Positions 1 through 7,288 are shown, counted from the stretch's first letter. The stretch: DNA of 8,179 nt from CAZVJA01 sp964626885 (GCA_964626885.1 CAZVJA010000226.1:1-8179), one strand, 5' to 3'. The notes: generated by a model not told the origin, from the sequence alone. Program-made: numbers and translations.

Positions 1-8
1 GGAAATCC

Positions 9-1955
9 ATGTTTTTTCGGCGGATTTCTGCCGTCATCGCTGTGTTGCTGGCGTCCGCGTCCTGCCATGCCGCCTCGGCATCGGCACAAACCTCGAAGGA
101 GGCGATTGAAAAATCGATTCGAAACGGCGTCGTCTACCTGCGGACCAACGTTCCCAAGAATAAGCCCTATAATGAGACCGGTCTCGCAGCCTATGCGATG
201 ATCAAGGCCGGGGAGTCGCCGGAAGAAGAAACCGTCGCAAAGCTTCTGGAACTGGTCGTCAAGAAGACGGAGGGAGGTTCGTACCAGCCCACCGGATCGC
301 AATTTTACGAAGCCGGTGTGGACATTATGGCGCTCGAGTCAGCCATGCACGCAACCGGGGACAAGGAGCGGTATCTCAAAGAAATCGAGATGATCGTGCA
401 ATATATCGTGCAAGGCCAGTCGATTGCCGGGAGTTGGTTTTATCCGACCCAGCCGGATACGGGCGGGGATACGAGCATCACGCAATACGCGCTGCTCGGC
501 TTATGGGCAGCCCACCGTGCGGGAGTCAAAGTTCCCAATGGATGCTTCGAACGAGCCGCAGCATGGCACATTAGAAACCAGCAGGCAGGGGGAGAATTTG
601 TGTACCATCCCGGCGGTGGTGGTCCTTCCGCACGGGACTCGATGACGGTCAACGGGATTGCCAGCTTGTGCGTCGCCCGGTTGATGCTCTATCCGAAAGG
701 GGATTACACACTTCCGGAGGTGCCGGACCTCTTGCCGCCCCAAATTCAGGCGATTCGAGCAAATCAGGATGATAAGAACGGAAACTCGGAATCCGCGACC
801 GGGGACGACAAGAAAGGACGACAGCGAAATTCAGGAAAACGGAACTCCGGTGGTCAAGGCGGGGCCAAGGGGAACAAGGACAGCGCGGTTGGAACCGATG
901 GAATCGGTGCGGCGAATAACGCGGCGGCTGACGGAAAACCAGAGAAACCGAAGAAGCGTTGGGGGATCCTCATCCCCGTCGACGTCGGAACCGGTGATCG
1001 TGTTGAAGAAAAATCGGCTAAGACTCAGTCAGCCAAATCGGAAGTGCGGGGTGCCGGGGTCGCTTTGGCGGATCTGAATTTTGCCATTGCCCGTGGTGTC
1101 AACTGGCTAACGGAACACTACAGGATTTCGGGTATCGACGGTTGGCCGATTTATTATCACTACGGCCTCGAACGGGCATCCGCTCTCACCTCCATCGAAA
1201 AATACAAGGATCACGATTGGTACCAGGAAGGGGCGGAATTCCTCATGGGAATTCAACAACAAGATGGCCGATTCCCTGGCCATCTGGATGGCGTTGAGGG
1301 GACAAGTTTCGCCCTGTTGTTTCTTTCGAACGCCACGCGTTCACTATTTACGCCGGACGGCAAGCCGCGGATTTCAGTTGGTGGCGGGTTACTGGTCGGC
1401 AATCGAGGTTTGCCGGAAAATCTCTCGGAAATCAATACAACAGCCGAGGGAGCCCAAGCTCGCAAGATCACCGGCCCGGTCGACGAATTGCTCGCCGAAT
1501 TGGAAAACCCGAAGAATTTGAAGGTCGAAGAGGTCCAGGCGGCGGTTGTCGAAAAGGTTCAGCTGGGAGATCGTGAGGCACTCGTCGGTCAGCGGGAACG
1601 TCTGCTTCGTTTGGTGGAAGACCCCCGCATTGAAGTGCGGCGAACGGTACTCTGGGCGCTCGGTCGTTGCAGCTTGGTTGTCGACGCGCCAATCTTTATT
1701 CGCGCGCTGGACGATCCGGATGTAAGCGTCGTCGTGGAAGCGAACAATGCCCTGTCCTGGCTGAGCAGGCGACCGGGTGGAATCGGTCTGCCGAGCGATC
1801 CGCTGGCGAGCGTGGAGGAAGGAGCAACGGAGGAACAGAAGCTGGCCGCGATCACTAAATGGCGCGAGGGTCTTCGTCAAGGCTGGACGAAATGGTTCGC
1901 TTCCATTCAACCGTACAAAGACCGTGAGTTTCTCCCTGCTCCGCGCACACAATAA
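9..1955 (+). CDS. Exported prenyltransferase/squalene-oxidase-repeat protein with C-terminal HEAT-like repeats
   Basis: The protein has 648 residues. An N-terminal signal peptide (basic FFRR, then a hydrophobic stretch to about residue 17) probably ends at the ASA/QT boundary near residue 26, so the product is exported. Residues 30-235 and 350-445 look like alpha/alpha-toroid repeats of the squalene cyclase/prenyltransferase type; examples are GGSYQPTGSQFYE, GSWFYPTQPDTGGDTSITQYALLGLWAA and the QQQDGRFPGH segment near 417-425. Between them, residues 251-317 form a low-complexity, K/N/G/D-rich, probably disordered linker. Residues 520-590 resemble HEAT repeats (LVEDPRIEVRRTVLWALG, then ALDDPDVSVVVEANNAL). 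No DxDD cyclase motif is evident, so a binding or scaffold role is more likely than terpene cyclisation; this is inference. The ATG lies 8 bases from the window edge, with only GGA visible as a possible ribosome site. The domain class is well supported, the function unknown. Confidence 0.85.
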   Translation: MFFRRISAVIAVLLASASCHAASASAQTSKEAIEKSIRNGVVYLRTNVPKNKPYNETGLAAYAMIKAGESPEEETVAKLLELVVKKTEGGSYQPTGSQFYEAGVDIMALESAMHATGDKERYLKEIEMIVQYIVQGQSIAGSWFYPTQPDTGGDTSITQYALLGLWAAHRAGVKVPNGCFERAAAWHIRNQQAGGEFVYHPGGGGPSARDSMTVNGIASLCVARLMLYPKGDYTLPEVPDLLPPQIQAIRANQDDKNGNSESATGDDKKGRQRNSGKRNSGGQGGAKGNKDSAVGTDGIGAANNAAADGKPEKPKKRWGILIPVDVGTGDRVEEKSAKTQSAKSEVRGAGVALADLNFAIARGVNWLTEHYRISGIDGWPIYYHYGLERASALTSIEKYKDHDWYQEGAEFLMGIQQQDGRFPGHLDGVEGTSFALLFLSNATRSLFTPDGKPRISVGGGLLVGNRGLPENLSEINTTAEGAQARKITGPVDELLAELENPKNLKVEEVQAAVVEKVQLGDREALVGQRERLLRLVEDPRIEVRRTVLWALGRCSLVVDAPIFIRALDDPDVSVVVEANNALSWLSRRPGGIGLPSDPLASVEEGATEEQKLAAITKWREGLRQGWTKWFASIQPYKDREFLPAPRTQ

Positions 1956-1968
1956 TGACTCGCCGCGT

Positions 1969-2937
1969 TCAAGGATGTGTTGACGATCCGCGCCGCAGGC
2001 GAGCGTAACGCGCTTCTCCTAACACCAGCCGTAAGACGCAGCGCGCCAGATAGGTGTAAAACGACGGCAAGGTGAATAACGGGGGCCACCAACCGGCCGC
2101 CCGGCGAAGTTCACTCCACGCCCGGCCCCTTTCGCCGGTGCGTATTGCGAGAAACGATTCAACCAGATGAGTTCTCGCTGCGTGTGCCCGCACTCCCAGA
2201 AGGGTGTAGGCATAAAACGACCGGTTGCGCGGCTTCCAGACTTTCGCCAGCGTCCGCTGCACGTCACGGGCAAAGCGGTCCCATCCTCCGCTGGTTTTGG
2301 CCTCGGGATGCACGAGCATCCGCGTCGTCAGCAGGTCGATATCGTGAAACCGATAGACGCGTGACGCCCGCAAGTAAAAATCATAATCCATCGCGTAATG
2401 CAATTCGGTATCCAGCAGGCCCACCTGCTCGAAGACTTCCTTGCGGTAAAACGTTGACGGGTGATTCAGGCCGTACCATTTGAACCAGAAGTGGACCAGC
2501 CAGAAGCAGCTCGACCGAGCCGGCAGGAATTCCAGCTCGCGGCCCGATTCATCGATACGGACGAGATGCCCGTTGACGATCGCCGCCTCGGGATGCGCGC
2601 GAAAGAAATTGACGATCTGTGCCAGCACGTTCGGTTCATACGTATCGTCGGCATTCAGCCAGCCGATGAGCGGCGCCCGGGCCATGCCGAGCCCTTTGTT
2701 GAAGGCATCGGATTGCCCGCGATCCGGCTCGGAGATCCATCGGATATTCGAGAACTCTTTCAGAATCTCGACCGTGCCGTCCGTGGAATTGGCATCCACG
2801 ACGATGTGCTCGACCCGCACTCCGGACTGCTTCCGCACGCTGTCGAGCGTGGCGCGAATGTACTTCGCCGCGTTGTAGCAGGGAGTGATGATCGAAATGT
2901 CGGGCGGGTTCGTGTCTCCTCCCACGGTCTCAGCCAC
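1969..2937 (-). CDS. Family 2 glycosyltransferase
   Basis: This is a GT-A fold glycosyltransferase that would move a sugar from a nucleotide-sugar donor to a glycan or lipid acceptor at the cytoplasmic face. From the GTG start at 2937 it has 322 residues. SIITPCYN at 15-22 opens the nucleotide-binding domain, EPDRGQSDAFNKG at 70-82 and WLNADD at 93-98 supply the acidic metal/donor site, HP at 159-160 and MDYDFYLR at 183-190 are typical of the acceptor side. The C-terminal 100 residues are basic, with semi-hydrophobic stretches (WWPPLFTLPSFYTYL) that may touch the membrane. Starts are ambiguous: ATG at 3027 gives 352 residues but overlaps the upstream gene by 61 bp; GTG at 2970 gives a GTGA overlap with its stop; GTG at 2937 has the best ribosome site. 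All share the stop at 1969. The acceptor cannot be told from sequence. Confidence 0.88.
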   Translation of the reverse strand: MAETVGGDTNPPDISIITPCYNAAKYIRATLDSVRKQSGVRVEHIVVDANSTDGTVEILKEFSNIRWISEPDRGQSDAFNKGLGMARAPLIGWLNADDTYEPNVLAQIVNFFRAHPEAAIVNGHLVRIDESGRELEFLPARSSCFWLVHFWFKWYGLNHPSTFYRKEVFEQVGLLDTELHYAMDYDFYLRASRVYRFHDIDLLTTRMLVHPEAKTSGGWDRFARDVQRTLAKVWKPRNRSFYAYTLLGVRAHAARTHLVESFLAIRTGERGRAWSELRRAAGWWPPLFTLPSFYTYLARCVLRLVLGEARYARLRRGSSTHP

Positions 2938-2942
2938 GCGCG

Positions 2943-2948
2943 CTCCTT
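2943..2948 (-). promoter_or_regulatory. Ribosome binding site deciding the glycosyltransferase start
   Basis: On the minus strand AAGGAG lies 5 bases before the in-frame GTG at 2937-2935. Neither ATG 3027 nor GTG 2970 has as good a site. The position also places the start just after the upstream gene's stop, so translational coupling is plausible. The spacing is seen directly; its use is inferred. Confidence 0.45.
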
Positions 2949-2966
2949 CGATGTCCGGCGGACTCT

Positions 2967-3221
2967 TCACGCCCCCGACGATTTCCCGAACTTGCTCTGA
3001 ATCCAGGCGGTCGTTTCTCGACAGCATTTTGCGACGGATGCCCGGTATTCAATCAGCAAATCGATCACGAGGACGACCAACCCCATGCCCAGAAGCATCG
3101 GCCAGAGGTCGACGTCCACTCGGCCGGTGAGCCGGCTGATCAACTTTTCAATTCCATCCAGAATGCCGTCAACGGCTGCGATTCCCAGCATCACCAGCGC
3201 CGCGGTTCGTAGTGCTCTCAT
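2967..3221 (-). CDS. Small hypothetical membrane protein, 84 residues
   Basis: I do not recognise the family. From the ATG at 3221 the protein has 84 residues with two hydrophobic segments, about 5-22 (RTAALVMLGIAAVDGI) and 39-58 (LWPMLLGMGLVVLVIDLLI). Between them lies a short polar stretch (EKLISRLTGRVDVD), and the tail after them is basic and polar with a CC pair at 66-67. The start is chosen because GGGGA sits 6 bases upstream (3228-3232). An in-frame GTG at 3278 would add 19 residues but has no ribosome site and would put polar residues ahead of the first membrane segment. It lies directly upstream of the glycosyltransferase on the same strand and may be co-transcribed. It could be a small partner or anchor for that enzyme, but this is only positional inference. 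Confidence 0.6.
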   Translation of the reverse strand: MRALRTAALVMLGIAAVDGILDGIEKLISRLTGRVDVDLWPMLLGMGLVVLVIDLLIEYRASVAKCCRETTAWIQSKFGKSSGA

Positions 3222-3496
3222 TGTCGTTCCCCGTTTCAGAAATCTGATTGGCCCGCTCAGTGCGTCGTCGACGCTCACTTATCGTAATTGTAGCTCGTGA
3301 AATCTCACAGACGAATCGGGAAAATCGCCCCCGAATCCCCCCTCTCAAAACCTCCCGAGGAGCTGCTTGCGACTAACGATGACTCCGCATACGCTTACGT
3401 GTTCACTGCCGGATAAACACCGCGAGCCGTTCGTCAATCCGTCGAAATCGTTGTAATCGGAAGCGTTCTCTCTCGAACGCAGGAGAATCATGCAAC
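3222..3496. other. Divergent intergenic region with possible promoters
   Basis: This 275-bp stretch separates the leftward membrane-protein gene from the rightward dehydrogenase gene, so promoters for both should lie here. On the plus strand a weak pair TTGCGA (3367-3372) and TACGCT (3390-3395) is spaced by 17 bp. On the minus strand TACGAT (complement of 3281-3286) could be a -10 element about 60 bp before the ATG at 3221, with no good -35. These are weak matches and planctomycete promoters are poorly described. No convincing hairpin, riboswitch or small gene was seen. Confidence 0.3.
3481..3486 (+). promoter_or_regulatory. Ribosome binding site of the dehydrogenase
   Basis: AGGAGA lies 10 bases before the ATG at 3497. 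A second ATG at 3490 is out of frame, only 3 bases from the site, and opens a frame of about 19 codons, so 3497 is preferred. Confidence 0.6.
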
Positions 3497-4477
3497 ATGC
3501 CGAAAGTTCTGACCACCTCGCTGGACGGCGATACTGGGCCCCATTTTGAAATTCTCAAACAGGCCGGGTTCGACGTCGTCGTCGTGCCGCGCGACCTCGA
3601 TCTGTCGGTTCCGGAAAACTTCTCGCGCCAGTTGCAGGGAGTGTGCGCGGTGATCGCCGGGTCGGAGTTTTATCCGCGCGCGGTCTTAGAATCTGCCGGC
3701 GATCTGCGAGTCATCTCCCGCACCGGAGTCGGGTATGACGCCATCGACCTGGCGGCTTGCGACAACCGTGGAATCGCCGTCTGCACGACACCCGGCGTAA
3801 ACCATCATTCCGTGGCCGAGCATACGATGGCGCTGCTGTTCGGTGTGGCACGAGGATTCCCGGAGACTGATCGTCGAGTCCGTGAGGGGCGTTGGAAGCG
3901 AACCATGCGCCCCCGCGTGATGGGTTCCACACTCGGCATCGTCGGCTTCGGACGCATCGGCCGGGCGGTGGCGATGCGGGGGGTCGGCATCGGCATGAAA
4001 GTTCTGGCCTACGATCCGTTTCCGCATCTCGAGCTGGCGGAGATGCTGAATGTCGAGCTGACCGGACTCGACGACCTGCTGAAACGTTCGGACTACGTCT
4101 CGCTGCATCTCCCCATGTCGGCCGAAACTCACCACCTGATGAACGCCAAGCGGTTCGCCGGCATGAAGCCGGGCTCGGTGCTGCTCAATACCGCGCGCGG
4201 GGGATTGGTTGACGAGCAGGCGCTCGTGGCGGCACTCAAATCGGGTCATCTTCGCGGGGCGGGGCTCGACGTCTTTGAGAAGGAACCACTTCCCCTCGAC
4301 AGCCCGCTCCTGAAGCTCGACAATGTATTACTCGCGGGTCACACCGCGGGGCTCGACAACGAATCGTGGCGCGACACGTTCATCATGGCGGCCGAAACCA
4401 TCGTGATGCTCAGCCGGGGGGAATGGCCCGCCGACCGCGTGCGAAATCTCGTCGGCGTTCGCGACTGGCGCTGGTAG
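3497..4477 (+). CDS. D-3-phosphoglycerate dehydrogenase-like 2-hydroxyacid dehydrogenase
   Basis: This is a cytoplasmic NAD-dependent D-2-hydroxyacid dehydrogenase of 326 residues. Phosphoglycerate dehydrogenases oxidise 3-phosphoglycerate in the first step of serine synthesis. The substrate-binding domain spans about 1-105 and 290-326; the Rossmann domain lies between. Visible motifs are SRTGVGYDAID (74-84), the dinucleotide loop GFGRIG (150-155) with the ribose-binding Asp 173, NTARGGLVDE with catalytic Arg 234, the DVFEKEP segment with catalytic Glu 263, and GHTAG with His 282. The ACT and other regulatory domains of long SerA proteins are absent, so serine feedback of that kind is not expected. 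The length and the GVNHHSVAEHT segment fit the SerA-like branch, but another 2-hydroxyacid (glyoxylate or hydroxypyruvate, for example) cannot be excluded, so no gene symbol is given. The ligase gene follows after 75 bp. Confidence 0.9.
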   Translation: MPKVLTTSLDGDTGPHFEILKQAGFDVVVVPRDLDLSVPENFSRQLQGVCAVIAGSEFYPRAVLESAGDLRVISRTGVGYDAIDLAACDNRGIAVCTTPGVNHHSVAEHTMALLFGVARGFPETDRRVREGRWKRTMRPRVMGSTLGIVGFGRIGRAVAMRGVGIGMKVLAYDPFPHLELAEMLNVELTGLDDLLKRSDYVSLHLPMSAETHHLMNAKRFAGMKPGSVLLNTARGGLVDEQALVAALKSGHLRGAGLDVFEKEPLPLDSPLLKLDNVLLAGHTAGLDNESWRDTFIMAAETIVMLSRGEWPADRVRNLVGVRDWRW

Positions 4478-4512
4478 ATGGCGTGACGCCGTCCGCGGGA
4501 ACGAGAGCAAAC

Positions 4513-4522
4513 ATTCCGGAAT
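4513..4522. repeat. 10-bp perfect palindrome upstream of the ligase gene
   Basis: ATTCCGGAAT reads the same on both strands and sits 30 bp before the ATG of the ligase gene, in the 75-bp gap after the dehydrogenase. It could be an operator half or chance. Nearby, GGCG-TGA-CGCC just after the dehydrogenase stop could form a small hairpin without a T run. Confidence 0.2.
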
Positions 4523-4538
4523 AATAGCTGTCGAATCT

Positions 4539-4544
4539 GGGGAG
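4539..4544 (+). promoter_or_regulatory. Ribosome binding site of the YbdK-family gene
   Basis: GGGGAG lies 8 bases before the ATG at 4553, a normal spacing, which fixes this start. Confidence 0.6.
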
Positions 4545-4552
4545 ACCGCGCG

Positions 4553-5677
4553 ATGTCGAAGATCACGTTCACGCGGAATGAGGCTCCGACGATCGGCGTC
4601 GAAATCGAGTTACAACTAGTCGATGCCCAGACGCTGGCCCTCTCCAACTCGATCGAACGGGTTCTCGATCGGCTTTCCCCGGCATTGGCGCAACAGGTCA
4701 AGCCGGAGTTGATGCAGTCGTACATCGAACTCAACACCGGCGTCTGCCGCACGGTTCGACAGGCCCGCGACGATCTCCGGAGCAAGCTGGAGGATCTCGA
4801 ACAGGTGACGGATGGGTTGGGCATCAAGCTCCTCTGGGCGGCGACCCATCCCTTTTCCTCCTGTCGCGATCAAAAGATCACCGTCAACGACCGCTACTAT
4901 CGGCTGGTCGATCTGATGCAGGACGTCGCCCGGCAGCTGGTCACGTTCGGCCTGCACGTCCATGTCGGCGTCGATACCGGCGACAAAGCGGTGATGATTT
5001 GCGACCGCATGCTCCGGCATTTGCCCATGCTGCTGGCGCTCTCGGCCAATTCTCCATTTTGGGAGGGGCGAAAAACCGGCCTGCATTCGCACCGCTCGAA
5101 AATCATGGAGCAGCTTCCCACCGCCGGACTGCCGCACCAGATGCGCAACTGGAGCGAGTACACCTGGCTGATTAACCACCTGGTCGACACCGGCTTCATC
5201 AACACGATCCGCGAGATCTGGTGGGACATTCGCCCCCACCACAACTTCGGCACCGTCGAGATTCGTGTCTGCGACATGCCGGCCAACCTCACGCAGGTGA
5301 CCGCCATTGCAGCGGTCGTGCAGTGCCTCGTTCACGCGATATCCAACGAGATCGACGAAGGGACCTACCAGTCGGAGTACCATCCGATGATGGTGCAGCA
5401 GAACAAGTGGCGCGCCGCGCGCTTCGGCCCGGAAGCCCGCCTCGTCAATACGAACGACTACAAGCAGTACTCGGTGCAGGAGACCATCGACTCCCTCATC
5501 GCCCTGCTCTTGCCGACGGCCCGCAAGCTCGACTGCGTCGAGGAACTGACCTCCGCCTCCCACTTGCCGGCCACAACCGGCTCCCGGCAGCAACTGGAGA
5601 TTTTCGAGCGAACCGGCGACCAGATGGCCATCGTCCGCGAGATGCTCGAGCAGAACGACTGGCGGAAAACCCTCTGA
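4553..5677 (+). CDS. YbdK-family carboxylate-amine ligase (glutamate-cysteine ligase 2 family)
   Basis: This belongs to the GCS2 family, whose members make an amide bond between a carboxylate, usually the gamma-carboxyl of glutamate, and an amine, using ATP. E. coli YbdK has weak glutamate-cysteine ligase activity; the natural substrate in most bacteria is unknown. The 374 residues match the family's usual length and carry its motifs in order: GVEIELQLVD (15-24), ELMQSYIELNTGVC (52-65), LWAATHPFS (94-102), TFGLHVHVGV (131-140), LSANSPFWEG (163-172) with SHR at 179-181, the WWDIRPHHNFGTVEIRVCDMP core (223-243) and NKWRAARFG (284-292). Acidic and His residues in these motifs supply the metal and ATP site. 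No glutathione synthetase gene is adjacent, so a role in glutathione synthesis is not supported. The serine-pathway-like dehydrogenase upstream makes a link to cysteine or amino-acid metabolism possible, but this is speculative. The family assignment is firm. Confidence 0.92.
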   Translation: MSKITFTRNEAPTIGVEIELQLVDAQTLALSNSIERVLDRLSPALAQQVKPELMQSYIELNTGVCRTVRQARDDLRSKLEDLEQVTDGLGIKLLWAATHPFSSCRDQKITVNDRYYRLVDLMQDVARQLVTFGLHVHVGVDTGDKAVMICDRMLRHLPMLLALSANSPFWEGRKTGLHSHRSKIMEQLPTAGLPHQMRNWSEYTWLINHLVDTGFINTIREIWWDIRPHHNFGTVEIRVCDMPANLTQVTAIAAVVQCLVHAISNEIDEGTYQSEYHPMMVQQNKWRAARFGPEARLVNTNDYKQYSVQETIDSLIALLLPTARKLDCVEELTSASHLPATTGSRQQLEIFERTGDQMAIVREMLEQNDWRKTL

Positions 5678-5776
5678 TCGGCGGCTGATTCTCTCTCCCC
5701 CGACTGGAATACCTCATTCCGTGCGCGGTCTCTAAAATAGAAGTGACCCCGCCGAGAGGAGCAGTCAGCTGCAACC

Positions 5777-7123
5777 GTGAACAAAGATTCTTCCAAGACA
5801 ACCCGCGAAGATGGCCGCGAGCAAGATCCCCGCAAGCTGGCGCGCGCGCTGCCGACATCGTCCGGCGTCTATCTGATGAAAGATGCCCGCGGCCGGGTGA
5901 TTTACGTCGGCAAGGCGGTCAACTTGCGCAGCAGAGTGTCGAGTTATTTCAACAAGGCGGCCGCCGGCGACCGTCGCGTCGCAGACCTCGTCCCCGAAAT
6001 CCGGGACATCGACCACATCCCCACCGACAGCGAGGTCGATGCCCTGCTGCTCGAAGCCCGGCTGATCAAAGACATCCAGCCGCGGTTCAACCAGGAACTC
6101 AAGGACGACAAAACTTTTCCTTATCTGGAAATCACACTCCGCGAGGAATTCCCAAGGGTGGAGTTCACTCGCAAGCCCCGCCCGCGCGGCACAAAGCTGT
6201 ACGGACCGTTCACGAGCGCCAAAAAGCTGCGCGGCGTGATCGGCGTGCTGCAAAAAATCTTCCGCTTCCGCACCTGCTCGCTCGACATTCGCGAGGAGGA
6301 TGAGCGCTGGCGGTGGTTCCGCCCCTGCCTGCTGCACAGCATCAACCAGTGCACTGCTCCATGCAATCTGCGAATCAGCAAAGAAGATTACCGCCGCGAC
6401 GTCCGCCGGTTGCGAATGTTCCTCGACGGCAAGAAGGACCGCTTGCTGAAGGAACTGCGGATGGAGATGGAAACGGCATCGAAGGAGTTGAAATTCGAGA
6501 AGGCAGCCCGGTTGCGCGACGAAATCAAATCGCTCGAAAGCCTCAACCTGCGCGGCAATCTCGCCGACCATGCGCAGCCCGAGGTGTTCTACATCGATCC
6601 CAAGAAGGGGATGGCGGGGTTGAAGAAGCAGTTCCAGCTCGACAAGCTGCCGCGGCGGATCGAAGGAGTCGATATCGCCCATTTGCAGGGAGGAGAAACG
6701 GTCGCCAGTCTCGTGCAGTTTCTGGACGGCTTGCCCTTCAAGCATGGCTACAAGCGGTTTCGCATTCGCACCGTCGAGGGAGTGGACGATTTCGCGGCCA
6801 TCCGAGAAGTCGTCAGCCGGCGGTTTCGGAGGCTTCAGCAGGAGGGAGAATCGTTTCCCGATCTGCTGTTGATTGACGGCGGAAAAGGACAGCTCAACGC
6901 AGCTCTCGAAGCGTTCCGGGCCATCGGCATCACCCCGCCGTTCACGGTGTCGCTCGCCAAGAGGGAAGAAGAGGTCTATGTCCCGGGTGAGCCCGAACCG
7001 CGACGGTTCAGCCGGCATTCGTTCGGCCTGCGGCTGTTGCAGTACGTGCGGGATGAGTCGCACCGCTTCGCGCAACAGTATCACCACCTGCTCCGCCGCA
7101 AATCGACGTTCGGAGATTCGTGA
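5777..7123 (+). CDS. uvrC: Compact UvrC, excinuclease ABC subunit C
   Basis: UvrC makes the 3' and 5' incisions in nucleotide excision repair, recruited by UvrB at damaged DNA. The GIY-YIG nuclease (about 25-103) has GVY at 30-32, YVG at 43-45, Arg 51 and metal-binding Glu 93. Four cysteines (167, 184, 192, 196) match the Fe-S cluster motif of UvrC. The UVR motif that binds UvrB spans about 222-257 (ELKFEKAARLRDEI). The RNase H-like 5' nuclease begins near 290, with Asp 299 (GVDIAH), Asp 337/338, Asp 367 (LIDGGKGQ) and His 429 (DESHRFA), matching the E. coli residues D399, D438, D466 and H538. At 448 residues it is much shorter than the usual 600 or more: about 100 residues between UVR and the RNase H motifs are missing, and the protein stops after the nuclease, without the C-terminal helix-hairpin-helix pair. 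The GTG at 5777 is the only sensible start (an in-frame stop lies at 5744); AGGAG at 5757-5761 is 15 bases away, too far to be a standard site. Confidence 0.93.
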   Translation: MNKDSSKTTREDGREQDPRKLARALPTSSGVYLMKDARGRVIYVGKAVNLRSRVSSYFNKAAAGDRRVADLVPEIRDIDHIPTDSEVDALLLEARLIKDIQPRFNQELKDDKTFPYLEITLREEFPRVEFTRKPRPRGTKLYGPFTSAKKLRGVIGVLQKIFRFRTCSLDIREEDERWRWFRPCLLHSINQCTAPCNLRISKEDYRRDVRRLRMFLDGKKDRLLKELRMEMETASKELKFEKAARLRDEIKSLESLNLRGNLADHAQPEVFYIDPKKGMAGLKKQFQLDKLPRRIEGVDIAHLQGGETVASLVQFLDGLPFKHGYKRFRIRTVEGVDDFAAIREVVSRRFRRLQQEGESFPDLLLIDGGKGQLNAALEAFRAIGITPPFTVSLAKREEEVYVPGEPEPRRFSRHSFGLRLLQYVRDESHRFAQQYHHLLRRKSTFGDS

Positions 7124-7140
7124 TCCGCCCGGATCGTTTT
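7122..7140 (+). terminator. Possible weak intrinsic terminator at the uvrC stop
   Basis: GATCCG-CC-CGGATC (7122-7135) can form a 5-6 bp stem starting inside the uvrC stop codon and is followed by GTTTT. The stem is short and the T run brief, so termination would be inefficient at best. The second arm is part of a 9-bp direct repeat, CGCCCGGAT, at 7126-7134 and 7141-7149. Confidence 0.25.
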
Positions 7141-7288
7141 CGCCCGGATATCTCCCGCGCAGTTCGCGAACGAAGCCCCGTTTTTCGGCCGCGAAACTGG
7201 CATTGGTCCCCTCGAAAGAGTCGCTACAATCCCCCTCTCCACCGGCGGGGAAGGTCCGTCGTGGGGAACATGCGCGACGTTGTACCGC

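Noticed and set aside
9..95. Lipoprotein signal around Cys 19 of the first gene
   Set aside because: The residues before the cysteine (SAS) lack the large aliphatic residue expected at -3 of a lipobox; an ordinary signal peptide ending at ASA near residue 26 fits better.
1956..2010. Terminator between the convergent first gene and glycosyltransferase
   Set aside because: Only a distant CTCGCC/GGCGAG pair with a loop of over 30 bases and no T run was found.
2461..3000. A 179-codon plus-strand frame opposite the glycosyltransferase
   Set aside because: It mirrors the conserved GT-A motifs of the minus strand and shows no domain of its own.
4616..5593. A 325-codon open frame antisense to the YbdK-family gene
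   Set aside because: The plus-strand frame carries every GCS2 motif; the antisense frame has none and is explained by GC-rich third positions.
5678..5755. 7-bp inverted repeat (TCGGCGG/CCGCCGA) flanking the gap before uvrC
   Set aside because: The arms are GC-rich, short and 64 bases apart, which is expected by chance at this base composition.
5765..7087. A 440-codon open frame antisense to uvrC
   Set aside because: It lies wholly opposite a gene with many recognisable catalytic motifs. Its product is a leucine/valine/glutamine/aspartate-rich chain with no motif I recognise, typical of antisense frames in GC-rich genes.
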